This document shows positions 63,237 to 64,000 of a DNA stretch of 64,000 nt, piece after piece. Position 1 is the stretch's first letter. Each line of letters opens with the position of its first letter. The DNA is from Acidovorax sp. Root219. GTDB taxonomy: Bacteria; Pseudomonadota; Gammaproteobacteria; Burkholderiales; Burkholderiaceae_C. Below the pieces are notes generated by a model. It had not been told where the DNA came from and ran no database searches. It worked only from the letters and a program-made list of their open reading frames with translations. The stretch covers positions 327 through 64,326 of the forward strand of contig NZ_LMIJ01000007.1 in NCBI RefSeq assembly GCF_001428665.1, given 5' to 3'. The position numbers and the translations under genes are program-made.

Positions 63237-64000
63237 TGACCACCGCATACCAAGCCACCGCCCCTGCCGCAGCCAACGCTGGCAGCAACCATGCCTCGGC
63301 CCTCAAGTTCATCACCTGCGGCAGCGTCGACGACGGCAAGAGCACGCTGATCGGCCGCCTGCTGGTGGACAGCCGCGCCGTGCTGCAAGACCATCTGGCC
63401 GGCGTGCAGCGCGGCGGCGAGACGGACCTGGCCCTGCTGACCGACGGCCTCTCGGCCGAGCGCGAGCAAGGCATCACCATCGACGTGGCCTACCGCTACT
63501 TTGCCACCGAGTCGCGCAAGTTCATCATCGGCGATGCGCCCGGCCATGAGCAGTACACGCGCAACATGGTCACCGCCGCCAGCAGCGCCGACGCCGCCGT
63601 GGTGCTGGTCGATGCCACCAAGCTCGACTGGCAGAACCCGGCCCTGGCGCTGCTGCCGCAGACGCGCCGCCACTCGCTGCTGGCCCATCTGCTGCGCGTG
63701 CACTCGCTGGTGTTCGCCGTGAACAAGCTCGATGCCGTGGCCGAACCCGAACTGGCCTTCGCCCACATCAGCGCCGCCCTTGCGAAGTTCGCCGCAGATG
63801 CCGGCATTGCCGTGCGCGCCACGGTGCCGGTCTCGGCCCTGAAGGGCTGGAACGTGGTGGACGCCCACGCCAGATGGTGCGGCTACAACGGCCCCACGCT
63901 GCTCGAAGTGCTCGAACAATTGCCCAACACCCCGGCCGACACGGGCCTGCCGCTGGCCTTCCCGGTGCAGTGGGTAGAGAAGTTCTCGTCCTCCGCCGAC
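63236..64000 (+). CDS. cysN: Sulfate adenylyltransferase large subunit CysN (cut by window end)
   Basis: The first 255 codons of the GTPase subunit are present. G1 CGSVDDGKSTLIGRL is near residues 28-42, G3 DAPGHEQYTRNM (about 101) and G4 NKLD (about 162). GTP hydrolysis drives APS synthesis by CysD. The frame runs off the window at 64000, so it is not visible whether a CysC (APS kinase) domain is fused at the C-terminus, which matters for the PAPS-type CysH. Confidence 0.95.
   Translation, partial: MTTAYQATAPAAANAGSNHASALKFITCGSVDDGKSTLIGRLLVDSRAVLQDHLAGVQRGGETDLALLTDGLSAEREQGITIDVAYRYFATESRKFIIGDAPGHEQYTRNMVTAASSADAAVVLVDATKLDWQNPALALLPQTRRHSLLAHLLRVHSLVFAVNKLDAVAEPELAFAHISAALAKFAADAGIAVRATVPVSALKGWNVVDAHARWCGYNGPTLLEVLEQLPNTPADTGLPLAFPVQWVEKFSSSAD

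Overview
The window is high-GC, gene-dense DNA in which 4-bp ATGA/GTGA start-stop overlaps are common. Its gene families (metNI, several ssu-type sulfonate loci, a cysI-DUF934-cysH-cysD-cysN cluster, chvE-gguAB and ytfQRT-yjfF sugar transporters, PD-(D/E)XK/XPD helicase) point to a betaproteobacterium of the order Burkholderiales, most like Comamonadaceae (Acidovorax, Delftia or Comamonas type). That placement is inference from gene content; there is no rRNA marker. I saw no tRNA, rRNA, CRISPR array, insertion sequence or prophage.

Layout. 1-1.9 kb: metN-metI methionine importer (minus strand). 1.9-4.8 kb: a MASE1-GGDEF diguanylate cyclase and an MFS permease. 4.8-17.7 kb: organosulfur region A. 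It holds two orphan sulfonate-type binding proteins, a DszC/SfnB-like flavin enzyme coupled to a class II aldolase, an SsuD-like flavin monooxygenase, an ABC operon (Tat-type binding protein, permease, ATPase, membrane cytochrome c), and a divergent cysteine-dioxygenase-type cupin with a four-domain rhodanese. 18.0-21.2 kb: a compact signalling operon (periplasmic molybdopterin-fold protein, diguanylate cyclase, CheY-like receiver, CheC-like phosphatase). 21.2-40.8 kb: a sugar-acid regulon joining L-arabinose oxidation (epimerase, lactonase, SDR dehydrogenase, arabonate dehydratase, KDA dehydratase, ketoglutarate semialdehyde dehydrogenase) with the D-galactonate route (dgoK, dgoA, dgoD). It has two complete sugar ABC importers and a divergent LysR regulator with clear palindromes. 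40.8-44.0 kb: a LexA-box-preceded MmcB-like nuclease and a nuclease-helicase fusion. 44-46.9 kb: alpha/beta hydrolase, M14 carboxypeptidase, two very small ORFs and a TrhA-type membrane protein. 46.9-56.1 kb: organosulfur region B, an NtaA/DszA-like monooxygenase followed by a long minus-strand operon sbp-ssuE-ssuA-(46-aa ORF)-ssuD-VOC-ssuC-[palindromic repeat]-ssuA-ssuB-ssuF. 56.2-64.0 kb: yggX, mnmC, then a TSUP permease and the sulfate-assimilation cluster cysI-DUF934-cysH-cysD-cysN (cysN cut by the window end).

How it works together. Sulfonate, sulfate and methionine importers feed flavin monooxygenases that release sulfite. CysI reduces sulfite to sulfide, and CysDN/CysH bring in sulfate. 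Two independent signs tie these scattered genes into one sulfur-starvation regulon. First, a promoter arrangement with fixed geometry recurs (a GCATA-like block 24 bp upstream of a GTTGGC-like -35, then an 18-bp spacer). It lies 31-94 bp upstream of the start codon of at least eight organosulfur or sulfate transcription units. Second, the binding proteins and monooxygenases have almost no Met or Cys: five periplasmic proteins (about 1640 residues) contain only their initiator Met and no Cys. The most novel-looking items are that promoter arrangement, the 46-aa ORF inside the ssu operon, the palindromic repeat between ssuA and ssuC, the SOS-controlled nuclease plus nuclease-helicase pair, and the cytochrome c encoded as the fourth gene of a sulfonate-type ABC operon.
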